Source of the DNA: Prochlorococcus sp. AG-355-M18
GTDB lineage: Bacteria > Cyanobacteriota > Cyanobacteriia > PCC-6307 > Cyanobiaceae
NCBI GenBank assembly: GCA_003280725.1
Contig: QCED01000001.1
Coordinates: 61,900-125,899, forward strand
Reading direction: 5' to 3'
Length of the DNA stretch: 64,000 bases
Part shown: piece by piece, positions 20,407 through 31,300 of the stretch
How positions within the stretch are numbered: position 1 is the first letter of the stretch
How the letters are laid out: the number at the start of each line of letters is the position of its first letter
Position numbers and translations under genes: made by a program
The notes under the pieces: model-generated
Databases searched by the model: none
What the model saw: the letters and a program-made list of their open reading frames with translations, nothing else
What the model was told of the DNA's origin: nothing

Positions 20407-22389
20407 ATGAATACAGCAGTTAATAATAAATCTAAAATTTTATTGCAATTACAAAAATTAAGGAGATTATCCCAACCTTTTTTCTTACCAATTGATCAAA
20501 ATAACGGGATACAATTCATTTGGCTACTATTCTCACTATTATTCTGCGTTGGAGGAATAGTTCTTGTATTACTTACAGGTCTGATCAATTTACTTCAAAA
20601 TTTTCAACCAGAATTATTAGAAAAATATTTTGGAGGTGTTGTAAGCACTCTTAATACAATTTGGTCTGGGAAATGGGGTTTAATATTCTCTGCGTTATTC
20701 GTAATAGGTTCTTCAAGTTTTTTTAGTTTTAAGCATCAACTAAAAGCAAAAAGATGGATACATTGGATTTTGTTAGGAGTAATTGTATTAATGCTTTTAG
20801 CGATTAATGGTATCAACGCCGGTATTGGTTTTATTGCACGAGATTTAACTAATGCACTAGTTCAAAAAGAACAAGATGGTTTCTATAGAATTTTAGCTAT
20901 ATACGCATCATGCTTTATTTTTGCATTACCAATAAGAGCTCTCCAAATTTTCTTCACTTTAAAATTGAGTATTATTTGGAGGGAATGGTTGTCAAAAAGT
21001 CTTATCAGCCAATATCTGACAAATAGAGCTTACTTTAAAATTAATCCAAATGATGAGCAAGCAACAGATGTTGATAACCCTGATCAGCGAATCTCTGAAG
21101 ACACAAAATCTTTTACTGAACAAAGCTTAACTTTCACTATTGGTATATTTGATGCCGTTTTGACATTTTCTCTTAATATATTGATCCTTTACACTATTAG
21201 TCAGACATTAACCTTTTCTCTATTTACATTTGCTGCAATAGCTTCTTCGCTTCTAATATATGCAGGAAAAAGATTAGTTAAAATTAATTTTGATCAACTA
21301 AGATATGAGGCTGATTTCAGATATGGCTTAGTTCACATAAGAAATAACTCCGAAGCAATTGCGTTTTATTCAGGAGAATACCCTGAAAATGTAGAAAATC
21401 AAAGAAGACTAGGCGTATTAGTAAAAAATTTCAACCTACTTATTATTTGGAAAACAATAATATTTACAATGAAAAGATCGACTAATTATGCTGGAGTATT
21501 TTTTCCATATTTAATTATGGCTGTTCCTTATTTCGCTGGAACTATTGATTACGGTAAGTTTGTTCAAGCAAATTTTGCATTTAATATGGTGGAAGGATCT
21601 CTATTTTTTATAGTTAATCAGATAGATGAACTTGCAAAATTTACTGCTGGGATTAGCAGGTTAGAAGGTTTTCAATCTGAGGTTGAGTTAATAAGTAAAG
21701 AAAAACCATCACAAAATAATATCTCTATTACTAACAAACCAGAAATACTTATTAAAAATATTGATTTGTACACTCCTGGGTCTAACAATCCCATTATTAA
21801 GGATCTGAGTATAAATATTAATAATAGTGATACTCTTTTAATCACAGGACCTTCAGGTTGTGGTAAGACCTCGCTATTACGAATGATTAGTGGTTTGTGG
21901 GAACCTGAAAAAGGATTAATCCAAAAGCCAAAAACAGGCGATTTACTTTTTATTCCGCAAAAACCATATATGATTTTGGGTTCACTGAGAGAGCAACTGT
22001 GTTATCCAACAGAAGTCAGCAAATTTAGTGACGAACACTTATTCTCTGTGCTAAAGGAAGTTAATCTAAATTCTATTCTTGCTAGATATCCAGACCTTGA
22101 TATAAAGCAAGATTGGCCGAGAATACTATCACTTGGAGAACAACAAAGATTAGCTTTTGCTCGGCTTTTACTAAATTCACCACAATTTGCGGTGCTTGAT
22201 GAAGCAACTAGTGCATTAGACATTGAAACAGAAAAATATCTATATAGTTTGTTGATAAAAAGAGAACTTTCTCTTATAAGTGTTGGACATCGTCCAACTC
22301 TAAAAGAATTCCATAATACTGTATTAGCTTTAAAGGGTAAAGGTAACTGGCAATTGATACCTACAAAAAACTATAATTTTGATAACTAA
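20407..22389 (+). CDS. ABC transporter, fused permease/ATPase of SbmA/BacA-ABCD (YddA-like) type
   Basis: 660 aa; TM half with RDLTNALVQK and ATPase with GPSGCGKTSLLRMISGLW, LGEQQRLAFARLLL, LDEATSALD. Confidence 0.9.
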   Translation: MNTAVNNKSKILLQLQKLRRLSQPFFLPIDQNNGIQFIWLLFSLLFCVGGIVLVLLTGLINLLQNFQPELLEKYFGGVVSTLNTIWSGKWGLIFSALFVIGSSSFFSFKHQLKAKRWIHWILLGVIVLMLLAINGINAGIGFIARDLTNALVQKEQDGFYRILAIYASCFIFALPIRALQIFFTLKLSIIWREWLSKSLISQYLTNRAYFKINPNDEQATDVDNPDQRISEDTKSFTEQSLTFTIGIFDAVLTFSLNILILYTISQTLTFSLFTFAAIASSLLIYAGKRLVKINFDQLRYEADFRYGLVHIRNNSEAIAFYSGEYPENVENQRRLGVLVKNFNLLIIWKTIIFTMKRSTNYAGVFFPYLIMAVPYFAGTIDYGKFVQANFAFNMVEGSLFFIVNQIDELAKFTAGISRLEGFQSEVELISKEKPSQNNISITNKPEILIKNIDLYTPGSNNPIIKDLSININNSDTLLITGPSGCGKTSLLRMISGLWEPEKGLIQKPKTGDLLFIPQKPYMILGSLREQLCYPTEVSKFSDEHLFSVLKEVNLNSILARYPDLDIKQDWPRILSLGEQQRLAFARLLLNSPQFAVLDEATSALDIETEKYLYSLLIKRELSLISVGHRPTLKEFHNTVLALKGKGNWQLIPTKNYNFDN

Positions 22390-22398
22390 AACATTTTT

Positions 22399-22650
22399 AT
22401 GAAAACTAGTAAAGAGGGAGATGAATTAGACAACATTTCTATTGATAACGATCTTAAAGAAGATAGCAAACTTACTGCTGAAGAAAATATTAATAAAATC
22501 ATTGATAATGATACAGATATTTATAAGTTTGGATGGAGCAATTATTCTGAAATAACTAATGGAAGGTTCGCTATGATCGGATTCCTAGCAATAATACTAA
22601 TTGAATTATTTAGTCAAGAATCTTTTTTAAAATGGGCAGGAATCTTATAA
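22399..22650 (+). CDS. High-light-inducible/chlorophyll-binding-like protein
   Basis: 83 aa with EITNGRFAMIGFLAIILIEL (ExxNGRxAMIGF signature). Confidence 0.88.
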   Translation: MKTSKEGDELDNISIDNDLKEDSKLTAEENINKIIDNDTDIYKFGWSNYSEITNGRFAMIGFLAIILIELFSQESFLKWAGIL

Positions 22651-23577
22651 TTAATCATCAAATCTAGAACTGTTATCTCTAGGTTTCTTTTTATTTGTAC
22701 CAACGCTATATCTACCATTTTGATTTTTCGAACTTGATCTAGCTGAAGAATTCACTCTACTAGTATCACGAGTTTTTCTTGCTTTATTAGCATCTTTAAA
22801 TGAAGCATCTTCTACTTGAGCTTTAGTAGTTTGCTGCCTAATAGGTGATCTTGCAGGTTTCTTTCTTAATGAAGAGGAATCATCAGGATTAGATGTATTA
22901 TCTTGTCTAGAAACTGTCCGATTCATTCTCGGTCTTGATCCTGTTTTAACATCATTGCGGGATAAATTCCGTCTTTCACCAAAGTTATTTCTTTCTGATT
23001 GGTTACTATTTCTATCTTGAGTATTCTGTCTTCTTCTGATAGGTTCATCATTTTCAAACTGATTAATTTCTCTTGTAGATTGCCTACTTCTACTTGCAGC
23101 TGAAGCAGGTATAGCTCTTGAAACATTTCTTCTACGAGATCTCCGCTCAGCAAAGTCTTCTTCATATTCATCTTCTTGAGGTTTAAATCTTCTTGATGGT
23201 CTTTCAGCTTCTTCAAACCTATCGTAATCGTCATTAAATCGACCTCTTGAATTTCTAGGTAGATCAGAAATAGGATCGTCATCAAAATAAGATGACCTTC
23301 TAGCTTGATCAGTAGCAACTCCCCTCAATCGCACACTTTCATATGCGAAAAAAACTGTAGTTCCTGCTAACAAAAACTGACCAAACTGAAGGATAGGATC
23401 TAATCTCCAGCCTTGAAAAAATAATATTCCCCCACACAAAAGTCCTATTGCTGCGAAGAAAACATCATAATCTCTTGCTAATGCAGGTTTAAAAGACCTT
23501 AAGAAATAAAGACCTCCACCACATACAGCGAGAACTATACCAACAATACTGGCCCAATTGAGACTAGCATTGACCAC
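22651..23577 (-). CDS. ycf66: Ycf66 family protein with Arg/Ser-rich low-complexity tail
   Basis: N-terminal MVNASLNWASIVGIVLAVCGGGLYFLRSFKPALARDYDVFFAAIGLLCGGILFFQGWRLDPILQFGQFLL; disordered R/S/N-rich C-terminus. Confidence 0.88.
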   Translation of the reverse strand: MVNASLNWASIVGIVLAVCGGGLYFLRSFKPALARDYDVFFAAIGLLCGGILFFQGWRLDPILQFGQFLLAGTTVFFAYESVRLRGVATDQARRSSYFDDDPISDLPRNSRGRFNDDYDRFEEAERPSRRFKPQEDEYEEDFAERRSRRRNVSRAIPASAASRSRQSTREINQFENDEPIRRRQNTQDRNSNQSERNNFGERRNLSRNDVKTGSRPRMNRTVSRQDNTSNPDDSSSLRKKPARSPIRQQTTKAQVEDASFKDANKARKTRDTSRVNSSARSSSKNQNGRYSVGTNKKKPRDNSSRFDD

Positions 23578-23657
23578 ATTCTTTCTCCAAAATTTATTTT
23601 TTTAAAGGGTACTTAAATTACCCTATATATATAGTGTACTTAAAACTTCTGCAAAAA

Positions 23658-23843
23658 CTAGCGTCTTCCAGTAGAAGTACGATCTAGAGAATCTTTCTGA
23701 CTAACAAAAATCAAAAATGCTGTAGCTGGAATAACTATAAGTAAAGCTGCAGCAATAAAACTACCTATCATTCCAACTGCTGAATTATTTGCAACTTCAG
23801 CAGAAAAATCAGCAGCTAGTAATAAATTTGAAATTTGAAACAC
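23658..23843 (-). CDS. psbX: Photosystem II protein PsbX
   Basis: 61 aa, single TM followed by [18 protein letters not shown]. Confidence 0.85.
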   Translation of the reverse strand: MFQISNLLLAADFSAEVANNSAVGMIGSFIAAALLIVIPATAFLIFVSQKDSLDRTSTGRR

Positions 23844-23923
23844 TTTTAAATATTAAATTCTCAACTTATAATACGAATTAAATACGTTTCGGTGGGTTAT
23901 TTATTAAGATGAATTAAATAATT

Positions 23924-24238
23924 GTGATTTCCTTGTTTGTAAACTCTCTCCAACTTTTAGATGTTAGTTTAGGAATTTCTTTATCATATCTATCTATTGT
24001 TTTTTTAATCAGATTAATTCTTACTTGGTATCCAAAAATTGATTTGAACAAAGGTTTATGGTTATTAATTTCAATACCATCAACCACTATTCTTAATTTC
24101 ACAAGAAAATTAATCCCTCCTATTGGAGGAGTTGATGTTGGACCCGTAATTTGGATTGGGATTGTAAGCTTTTTGAGAGAAATTTTAGTTGGTCAACAAG
24201 GTCTTATAAAACTTGCATTACATACACATATTTCATAA
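23924..24238 (+). CDS. YggT/Ycf19 family membrane protein
   Basis: RLILTWYPKID...STTILNFTRKLIPPIGGVDVGPVIW. Confidence 0.9.
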   Translation: MISLFVNSLQLLDVSLGISLSYLSIVFLIRLILTWYPKIDLNKGLWLLISIPSTTILNFTRKLIPPIGGVDVGPVIWIGIVSFLREILVGQQGLIKLALHTHIS

Positions 24239-24253
24239 AGATTATTTTATTAT

Positions 24254-25606
24254 TCATAAGTAATTTGGCAATAATTCCTCTTCTACGTATTTGGTATGTA
24301 TATTACCTTCCTTAAATTTAGCTTTATTCAATAAGGTTAGATGAAAGTTAATTGTTGTAGGGATTCCAGTTACTGCGCATTCATTTAAAGCCCTATTCAT
24401 ACGCTTAATTGCAGTATTACGGTCTTTCCCCCATACTATTAATTTACCAATTAATGAGTCATAAAATGGAGGTATTTCATAACCCGTATAAACATGACTA
24501 TCAACCCTCACACCAGGGCCGCCAGGAGGAAGCCACCCAGTTATTTTTCCAGGTGATGGTCGAAAATTATGAGAAGGATCTTCAGCGTTGATTCTACATT
24601 CAATAGCATGACCGTTTAAATGGATATCATCTTGATTAAATTCTAAATTTGCTCCGCTCGCGATTTTAATTTGCTCAGCTATTAAATCAACTCCTGTAAC
24701 CATTTCAGTAACAGGATGTTCGACCTGAATCCTAGTATTCATTTCCATGAAATAAAAATTATTATCATCATCAACTAAAAATTCAACTGTACCAGCTCCT
24801 TCATAACCGATACTTTTTGCAGCAGCAATAGCTGCATTTCCCATTTTTTTTCTTAATTCATGGTTAATTGCTGGACTTGGAGACTCTTCCAATAATTTCT
24901 GATGTCTTCTTTGAACTGAACAATCTCTCTCTCCTAAATGAACAATATTACCCGACCTATCCGCCAAAATTTGAATTTCTACATGTCTTGGCTTCTTTAT
25001 GAATTTCTCCATATATAAACCATCATTACCAAAAGCTGCTTCTGCCTCACCCTGAGCTGCTTTAAACATTTTTTCAAGATTATCAGCGTTTTCAACCAAC
25101 CTCATACCTCTTCCACCTCCTCCAGCAGTCGCTTTTATAATTACCGGATAGCCAATATCTTCTGCTAATTTATAAGCCTCATCAATATTTGACAACAAGC
25201 CTTTACTACCAGGTACTGTTGGAACTCCTACGGCTTCCATAGTTTCTTTTGCTGTAGATTTATCTCCCATAGATCTAATAGCTTTAGGAGATGGACCAAT
25301 AAACACTATGCCGTGATCGTTACACATCTCAGCAAATTTATCATTTTCAGCAAGAAATCCATAACCGGGATGAATAGCATCAACTCCTCTCGATGTAGCA
25401 GCGGCAAGTATATTTGGAATATTTAAGTAACTCTTATTACTCAATGAGTCTCCAACGCACACCGCTTCATCAGCAAGCTGAACGTGCAATGCTTTTTTAT
25501 CTACAGTGCTAAAAACTGCAACTGTTGCAATACCTAGTTCTCTACAACTTCTGACAATTCGTAAAGCTATTTCTCCACGATTAGCAATTAAAACTTTTTC
25601 AACCAT
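24254..25606 (-). CDS. accC: Acetyl-CoA carboxylase biotin carboxylase subunit
   Basis: [45 protein letters not shown]. Confidence 0.97.
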   Translation of the reverse strand: MVEKVLIANRGEIALRIVRSCRELGIATVAVFSTVDKKALHVQLADEAVCVGDSLSNKSYLNIPNILAAATSRGVDAIHPGYGFLAENDKFAEMCNDHGIVFIGPSPKAIRSMGDKSTAKETMEAVGVPTVPGSKGLLSNIDEAYKLAEDIGYPVIIKATAGGGGRGMRLVENADNLEKMFKAAQGEAEAAFGNDGLYMEKFIKKPRHVEIQILADRSGNIVHLGERDCSVQRRHQKLLEESPSPAINHELRKKMGNAAIAAAKSIGYEGAGTVEFLVDDDNNFYFMEMNTRIQVEHPVTEMVTGVDLIAEQIKIASGANLEFNQDDIHLNGHAIECRINAEDPSHNFRPSPGKITGWLPPGGPGVRVDSHVYTGYEIPPFYDSLIGKLIVWGKDRNTAIKRMNRALNECAVTGIPTTINFHLTLLNKAKFKEGNIHTKYVEEELLPNYL

Positions 25607-25865
25607 TATGAAAATTAAATTGAAGAAATGAAAATGACTTAAAACAAAAAATTATTTGCCAAAGTATTTACAAAATTTTTTAGTGATCAAAGGACATTTT
25701 TACAATACAACCTAGAACGTTATATATGTATAAATATTTTTTTTATGCAATAGAAAAAGAATTCATCATATTCAAAAATTCTCGAATAGAAATACATTCT
25801 TATTTCAGGCAATCATGTATTATGTCTTTAAGGTTTAAGCACCCTCCGGTGCTTGAAAACCCTTT

Positions 25866-25947
25866 GCGGACGTGGCGGAATTGGTAGACGCGCACGTCTA
25901 AGGAGCGTGTGGCTTAGGCCTTGCGAGTTCAAGTCTCGCCGTCCGCA
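25866..25947 (+). tRNA. tRNA-Leu, anticodon read as AAG
   Basis: Acceptor GCGGACG/CGTCCGC perfectly paired, D-arm GCG..CGC, anticodon stem CACGT/GCGTG with loop CTAAGGA, long variable arm, T-arm GCGAGTTCAAGTCTCGC; discriminator A. Confidence 0.93.
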
Positions 25948-25972
25948 TTTAATGTATTCTTGTTGAACTGCA

Positions 25973-27238
25973 ATGAAAAAAAAATCAGTTGCAGTAGTTA
26001 TAGTTTCTAATGGTCCTGGCGAATTAGCTACATGGGTAAGTCCTGTAGTGGATGAGCTTAACAAAATTAAAAAATCTCTAAATGATGACGATAAACTCGA
26101 TTTCACTCTTAGGTTAGTCCTTGTTCCTTGCCCAAATGCTACTGGGAAAGAATTTACAGTTGCAAATTCATGGAATAAATTCGAATTAATTACAAAATCC
26201 AAAAGTTTTTGGAAATTATTACTAAAGCCACGTTCCTTAGCGAATTGGCCTAAAAAAGGGGTAGTTATTTTCCTTGGTGGAGATCAATTTTGGAGCATTT
26301 TACTAGCTAAAAGATTAGGTTATTTAAATATCACATATGCTGAATGGATTGCGCGATGGCCACAATGGACAAACGAAATAGCTGCTATGAATGGAAAAGT
26401 AAAAGAGTTAATTCCTAAAAGATATAAATATAAATGTCAAATAATTGGCGATTTGATAGCAGATATCAAACTTAATAGTGAAATATCATTAAAAAATAAA
26501 GAAAACCACTTTATTGCATTGTTGCCTGGTTCTAAAAAAGCAAAGCTATCTGTTGGAATCCCTTTCTTCTTAGAAATTGCAGATCATATAGCTGAAGAAA
26601 ATAAAAATATAAATCTTATAATTCCTATTGCCCCAACTACTGATAAAAATGAATATTTATTTTTTCAAAGCGAGAGAAATCCAATTACAAAATATTATTC
26701 ATCAAAAATCAAAAAAATTAAAAATATTAAACACTCCAGTTTTGATTATGTAATTGAAACATCAAACAATACAAAAATTTATCTAATTAAGAAACATCCT
26801 TGCTATGAAATATTAAAAGAGTGTGATCTTGCGATTACAACTGTAGGAGCAAATACTGCAGAATTAGCATCCATTGCTCTCCCAATGGTAGTTGTCCTCC
26901 CAACTCAACATTTAAATATGATGAACGCCTGGGATGGTATTTTTGGAGTAGTTGGGAAAGTTTCATTCATAAATAGATTCCTAACTTTTATAGTTAAATA
27001 TTTTTATTTTAAAAAAAAGAAATTTTTTGCTTGGCCAAATATTAAAGCTAAAAAAATGATTGTCCCTGAAAGGATAGGAAATATTTCACCTAAAAAAATT
27101 GCAAAAGAAGTATTATTTCTTTTAAAAAATAAGAATCAACTAAAAAGAATTAGAGAAAATTTATATAAAGAAAGAGGCAATAGAGGTGCTGCAGAAAAAC
27201 TTGCGTATATGATTGTTAAATCAATAAAAAAACTTTGA
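25973..27238 (+). CDS. LpxB-like (lipid-A-disaccharide synthase-related) glycosyltransferase family protein
   Basis: 421 aa; VVIVSNGPGELATWVSPV, LLPGSKKAKL, LAITTVGANTAELASIALPMVVVLP. Confidence 0.75.
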   Translation: MKKKSVAVVIVSNGPGELATWVSPVVDELNKIKKSLNDDDKLDFTLRLVLVPCPNATGKEFTVANSWNKFELITKSKSFWKLLLKPRSLANWPKKGVVIFLGGDQFWSILLAKRLGYLNITYAEWIARWPQWTNEIAAMNGKVKELIPKRYKYKCQIIGDLIADIKLNSEISLKNKENHFIALLPGSKKAKLSVGIPFFLEIADHIAEENKNINLIIPIAPTTDKNEYLFFQSERNPITKYYSSKIKKIKNIKHSSFDYVIETSNNTKIYLIKKHPCYEILKECDLAITTVGANTAELASIALPMVVVLPTQHLNMMNAWDGIFGVVGKVSFINRFLTFIVKYFYFKKKKFFAWPNIKAKKMIVPERIGNISPKKIAKEVLFLLKNKNQLKRIRENLYKERGNRGAAEKLAYMIVKSIKKL

Positions 27239-27241
27239 CAA

Positions 27242-28285
27242 TTACCAGGGATCTTCAATTTCAAGATTTTCTGATTCTTTATTATCTTTAACCATGTTTT
27301 GTACATCCAATGGTTCAATATCTAAAGTTTCTGATGCATTTTGAATTGGTCTTTTAGAAGCTAAATTAGTCTTTGATGATTTCTTTTGCTGATAATTAAT
27401 ATTCTTCCCTTCATCTATTTGATCAACACTATTTTGATTCTCAATCTCATCAGAATAATCATTCTCCATATATAGCTTTTTTCTGTTATTTATTTCTTCT
27501 GCAGAATCCTTTATTTCAACATATTCAAGTTCATCATCATAATCTTCTTCATAATCATCTTGTTCAACAACTTCTTCATATTCTTGAACCAAATTGTTTT
27601 CTTGCTCTGATTCAGAACCAGAGAGTAACTGATTCTCCACTGGCACAAGATTTGCTGAATATCCATTTACTTCTCTTTCATCCCATGACGAACCTCCTAC
27701 TCCCAGTTTTTCAAGTAGTCCACTACTTAATTGGTTCAATTTCTCTTCAGCACCCTCATAAACAATAATCCGATCCGTGCCACTACTAACAATTTCCTCA
27801 ACAGGAATTTCCCACGTACTTAAAACTCCCTCACCTAAAAGTGGTACCCCGACTGCACCCATTACAAGAGAAATCAAATCCCCAGTCTCGATATCAAACG
27901 AAAATCCAAGAACTCTTCCTAAAAGTTGTCCAGATTCTGTAATCACCTGACAATTAATTACCTTTCCATATCTTTCCGGAGAAAAGCTTTCATTCAAAGA
28001 ATCTAAAGAGTCAACTAATATAACATCTCCAACTTGCTTTATACTTTCTAGGGGCATCCATTTTGGCAACCCTGGTAAAAATCTTGTAAGTGGATTATCT
28101 CTTAGTCCCAAAGCGACCACTTCTCTTCTATCAATATCAACAACAACTTCTCCAACTACGCCTAGACGCCTTCCAGTATCTGTAGTTATAACTTGTGTAC
28201 CCATCAATTCTGATCTTAACCATAAACGTTCGCTAGGAACAGGATTAGCGCTATTCATATTTGCAGATGTGTTAGACAAACTCAT
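27242..28285 (-). CDS. PRC-barrel domain protein with acidic C-terminal tail
   Basis: Two PRC-barrel-like segments (GTQVITTDTGRRLGVVGEVVVDIDRREVVAL; CQVITESGQLLGRVLGFSFDIETGDLISLV) then E/D-rich tail. Confidence 0.85.
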   Translation of the reverse strand: MSLSNTSANMNSANPVPSERLWLRSELMGTQVITTDTGRRLGVVGEVVVDIDRREVVALGLRDNPLTRFLPGLPKWMPLESIKQVGDVILVDSLDSLNESFSPERYGKVINCQVITESGQLLGRVLGFSFDIETGDLISLVMGAVGVPLLGEGVLSTWEIPVEEIVSSGTDRIIVYEGAEEKLNQLSSGLLEKLGVGGSSWDEREVNGYSANLVPVENQLLSGSESEQENNLVQEYEEVVEQDDYEEDYDDELEYVEIKDSAEEINNRKKLYMENDYSDEIENQNSVDQIDEGKNINYQQKKSSKTNLASKRPIQNASETLDIEPLDVQNMVKDNKESENLEIEDPW

Positions 28286-28330
28286 AGATACCTTTTTCTC
28301 ATTCTGACGTATAAATTTAAAAAAGTGTGT

Positions 28331-31300
28331 TTATGCAGCATTTGGTAACCCAACAACTTGTGTGTTAGCACCTCTCGCTTGTGCAACGCCGATTGTTCGT
28401 TCAGACGCACTTATCATAGGCCTTCTATGACTTACGACTATAAATTGAGCATTTGATGACTGATTAGATATTAATTTTGATAACCTTTCAACATTTATTC
28501 CATCTAAAAAGCTATCAACCTCATCTAATGCATAAAAAGGTGAAGGTTTATACTTTTGCAAAGCAAATAAAAAACTTAAAGCAGTTAGTGATTTTTCACC
28601 ACCTGACATAGAAGCTAATCTTCTGACATTTTTTCCCTTAGGATGAGCGACTAAAGTTAGGCCTCCCTCTAAAGGAGAATTAGGACTTTCCAGTTGCAGG
28701 AAACCATCTCCATCAGATAAATTTGCAAAAATTTCTCTAAAGTGTTTATCAACTTCTACAAATGCTTGCATAAAAGCCTCTTGACGCATAGTCGATACGG
28801 TTTCTATCCTAAGCAATAATTCAGATCTTTCATTAGATAAAATCTCTAATTTTTCTCGCAAAACATTTAATCTCTCAATTAATTCTTCTAATTCATCAAG
28901 GGCTAACATATTAACAGGTTCCAAGCTTTGTAGTCTTCCATTTATGATTGATATTTCTGATTGCAAAAAGTCAAGATTCTTCCCTTCATATTCTCCAAAC
29001 TTCGGGTAAGGATTAGGTAGATCTTTCTTATAATTCTCTAATTTTATTTTCTCGATCCTCATCTCTTCTTTAAGAGAATGCATATCCCTTTCAAGATATT
29101 CAAGCTTTAATAAATAATTATTATATTCTTGCCTTTTATTTGAAATTGAAGAATTTAATTCATCTCTTTTCCTTCTCAATAAACCTAAATCCTTCTCTAG
29201 GGAATTCTTTTGATTATCAAGAACTATAAGCTCTTTTTTAAATTTATCTTTTTTTTCTATCCATTCACTATGAGCAATTGCAAGTTCTTTAATAGATTCT
29301 TGCAAGTTTTTTTCTTCTAATAATGTAATTTTTAACGAATTATTAATACGCTCTTTATTTAAAGCAAATTGACTCTTCTTATCTATTAATGTATCTCTCT
29401 CTTTTATTAGTAATTCGAGTTTCTTATCAAGATTATTAAAATCGCTATTAAAAGCTATTAATGAAGATTTTTGATTTTTTTTGTAATTTTCCTTAAGAAT
29501 GATTTGCAACTGATCAGATTTCTTATAATAAGGCTTCAATTCATTTTTTAAACAATCTAACTCCTTAGCTAATGAATTATTAGCAATTCCAAGTTGTTTC
29601 AATCTTAGTTGACAGTCCTCAATTCTTTTCAAGACAATTTCAAGAGAGTTTTTATTAACTTCAATTTCTTTGTTGAACGAAGCACAATCCTCAATGATTT
29701 GGCTGCGGTTAGAATTTAAATTATTGAGTCTATTATTTTTTGTGATCAAATCATTATTTGACTCTTTTAAAGCTTCCTTAATAACCAATAATCTTTCTTT
29801 AATTGGAACAGAATCATCAAAATCATTATTAGTTCCAAATCTATAAGCTAAATCTTTATTTAACTTGCTACCGCCTGTAATAGCACCACTTGCTTCTAGT
29901 AATTCACCACCTAAAGTAACCAACCTAATTGTTTGTTTAGATAACCTTGCTGAGGCTAGATCTGAAAAAACCAAAGTATCTCCAAAAACATATCTAAAAA
30001 CATCTGAATAAACTTCATCAAAAGTAATTAGATTAATAGCCTTATCAATAAATCCAGGCTCTTTATTATATTCAACTCTTGAAATTGCAAAATTCTTCTT
30101 TTGACTTCTAATTCTATTTAAAGGCAAAAAAGTTAATCTTCCCGCCTTCTTCTTTTTAAGAATTTCAATTGCTTTAGCGGCAATATGATCATTGTCAACA
30201 ACAATTTGTCCGAGTCTATTTCCTGCTGCAATTTCTAATGCATATCTATTTTTATCACTGACTTCTCCAAGTTGAGCTACATAGCCATGTATACCCTCCA
30301 ACCCTGCTTCTAAAAGAATTCTGAGAGCGTAAGAACCTCTAGATTCATTTAAAGCTTCCTTTCTACTTTCAAGTCTAGATAAATCCTTTTCAAGCTTTAA
30401 TTGCTCGTTGTTTAGCCTAAATTTAGTTTTATTTAATAAATCAATTTCATTTTTTAAAGATTTAATGTCCGAGCTATTACTTACCAAGTTTTGATTATTA
30501 ATATCAGATGTCTTTTTTTTTCTTTGATTTCCCTCTAAAAGTTGCTCCTTTTCTAAAGCTAAAGAATTGATCTGAGAAGATATTTCGTCTTTTTGGATAT
30601 TATTTTGAATAGTTTCTTCTTCAACTCTCCTTTTTTTTATTTCCAAAGGATTAATTTTATTTTTTATACTTTCAAGCTCATCATTTAATTTTATATTTTG
30701 TTTTGAGAATTCTCCAGATTCTCCGGCTGCATCGGAAAGTTTTTTTCTGGATAATTTATGCTTTGAAGTAAGATCATCAATTTGCCGGTTCAATTGGTTT
30801 AATAAATTATCATCAAAATTTTCTTCTCTCATCTTTTCAGACTCGATATTTCTCTTTGATATTGCAATCTCATCCCTCTTCTTTTGTAATCTAATTCCCT
30901 CTTCTTTATTAAAATTTGATATCCTATCAAGCTCTCTCAAACTAGAATTAATACTGCCTATTTCAGAATTCACTTTTATCAATTTATCTTCTCCCTTCTC
31001 CTTAAGCTCGTCAACCAGTATTTTCAAAGCACTTTCTAAGACTAATATTTCTTTATTAATAGATTCTTTTTGTTCATTAAAAAATATTTTATTTTTTTTT
31101 ATTTCAGTTTCTTTTTTCTCAATAGATTCAACATGCTTAACTTGTTTATCAAAAATAAGAACTTTCTCTAATTCCATCATCTGCAGCAGTTTTGCCTTTA
31201 AATCTTTATATCGCTTTGCTTTTTCACATTCTTTTTCAAGTTTATTTTTACTTGATTGCAATTCATTTTCTAAAATTTCACACCTTTCTTGTCTTTCAAA

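Noticed and set aside
22923-23318. 131 aa minus-strand ORF inside ycf66
   Set aside because: Out-of-frame overlap with the low-complexity R/S-rich tail of Ycf66; composition artefact.
25828-26202. 124 aa minus-strand ORF spanning the tRNA-Leu and the start of the LpxB-like gene
   Set aside because: It is a translation of the tRNA antisense strand (…CGRRDLNSQGLSHTLLRRARLPIPPRPQ…), a classic spurious ORF.
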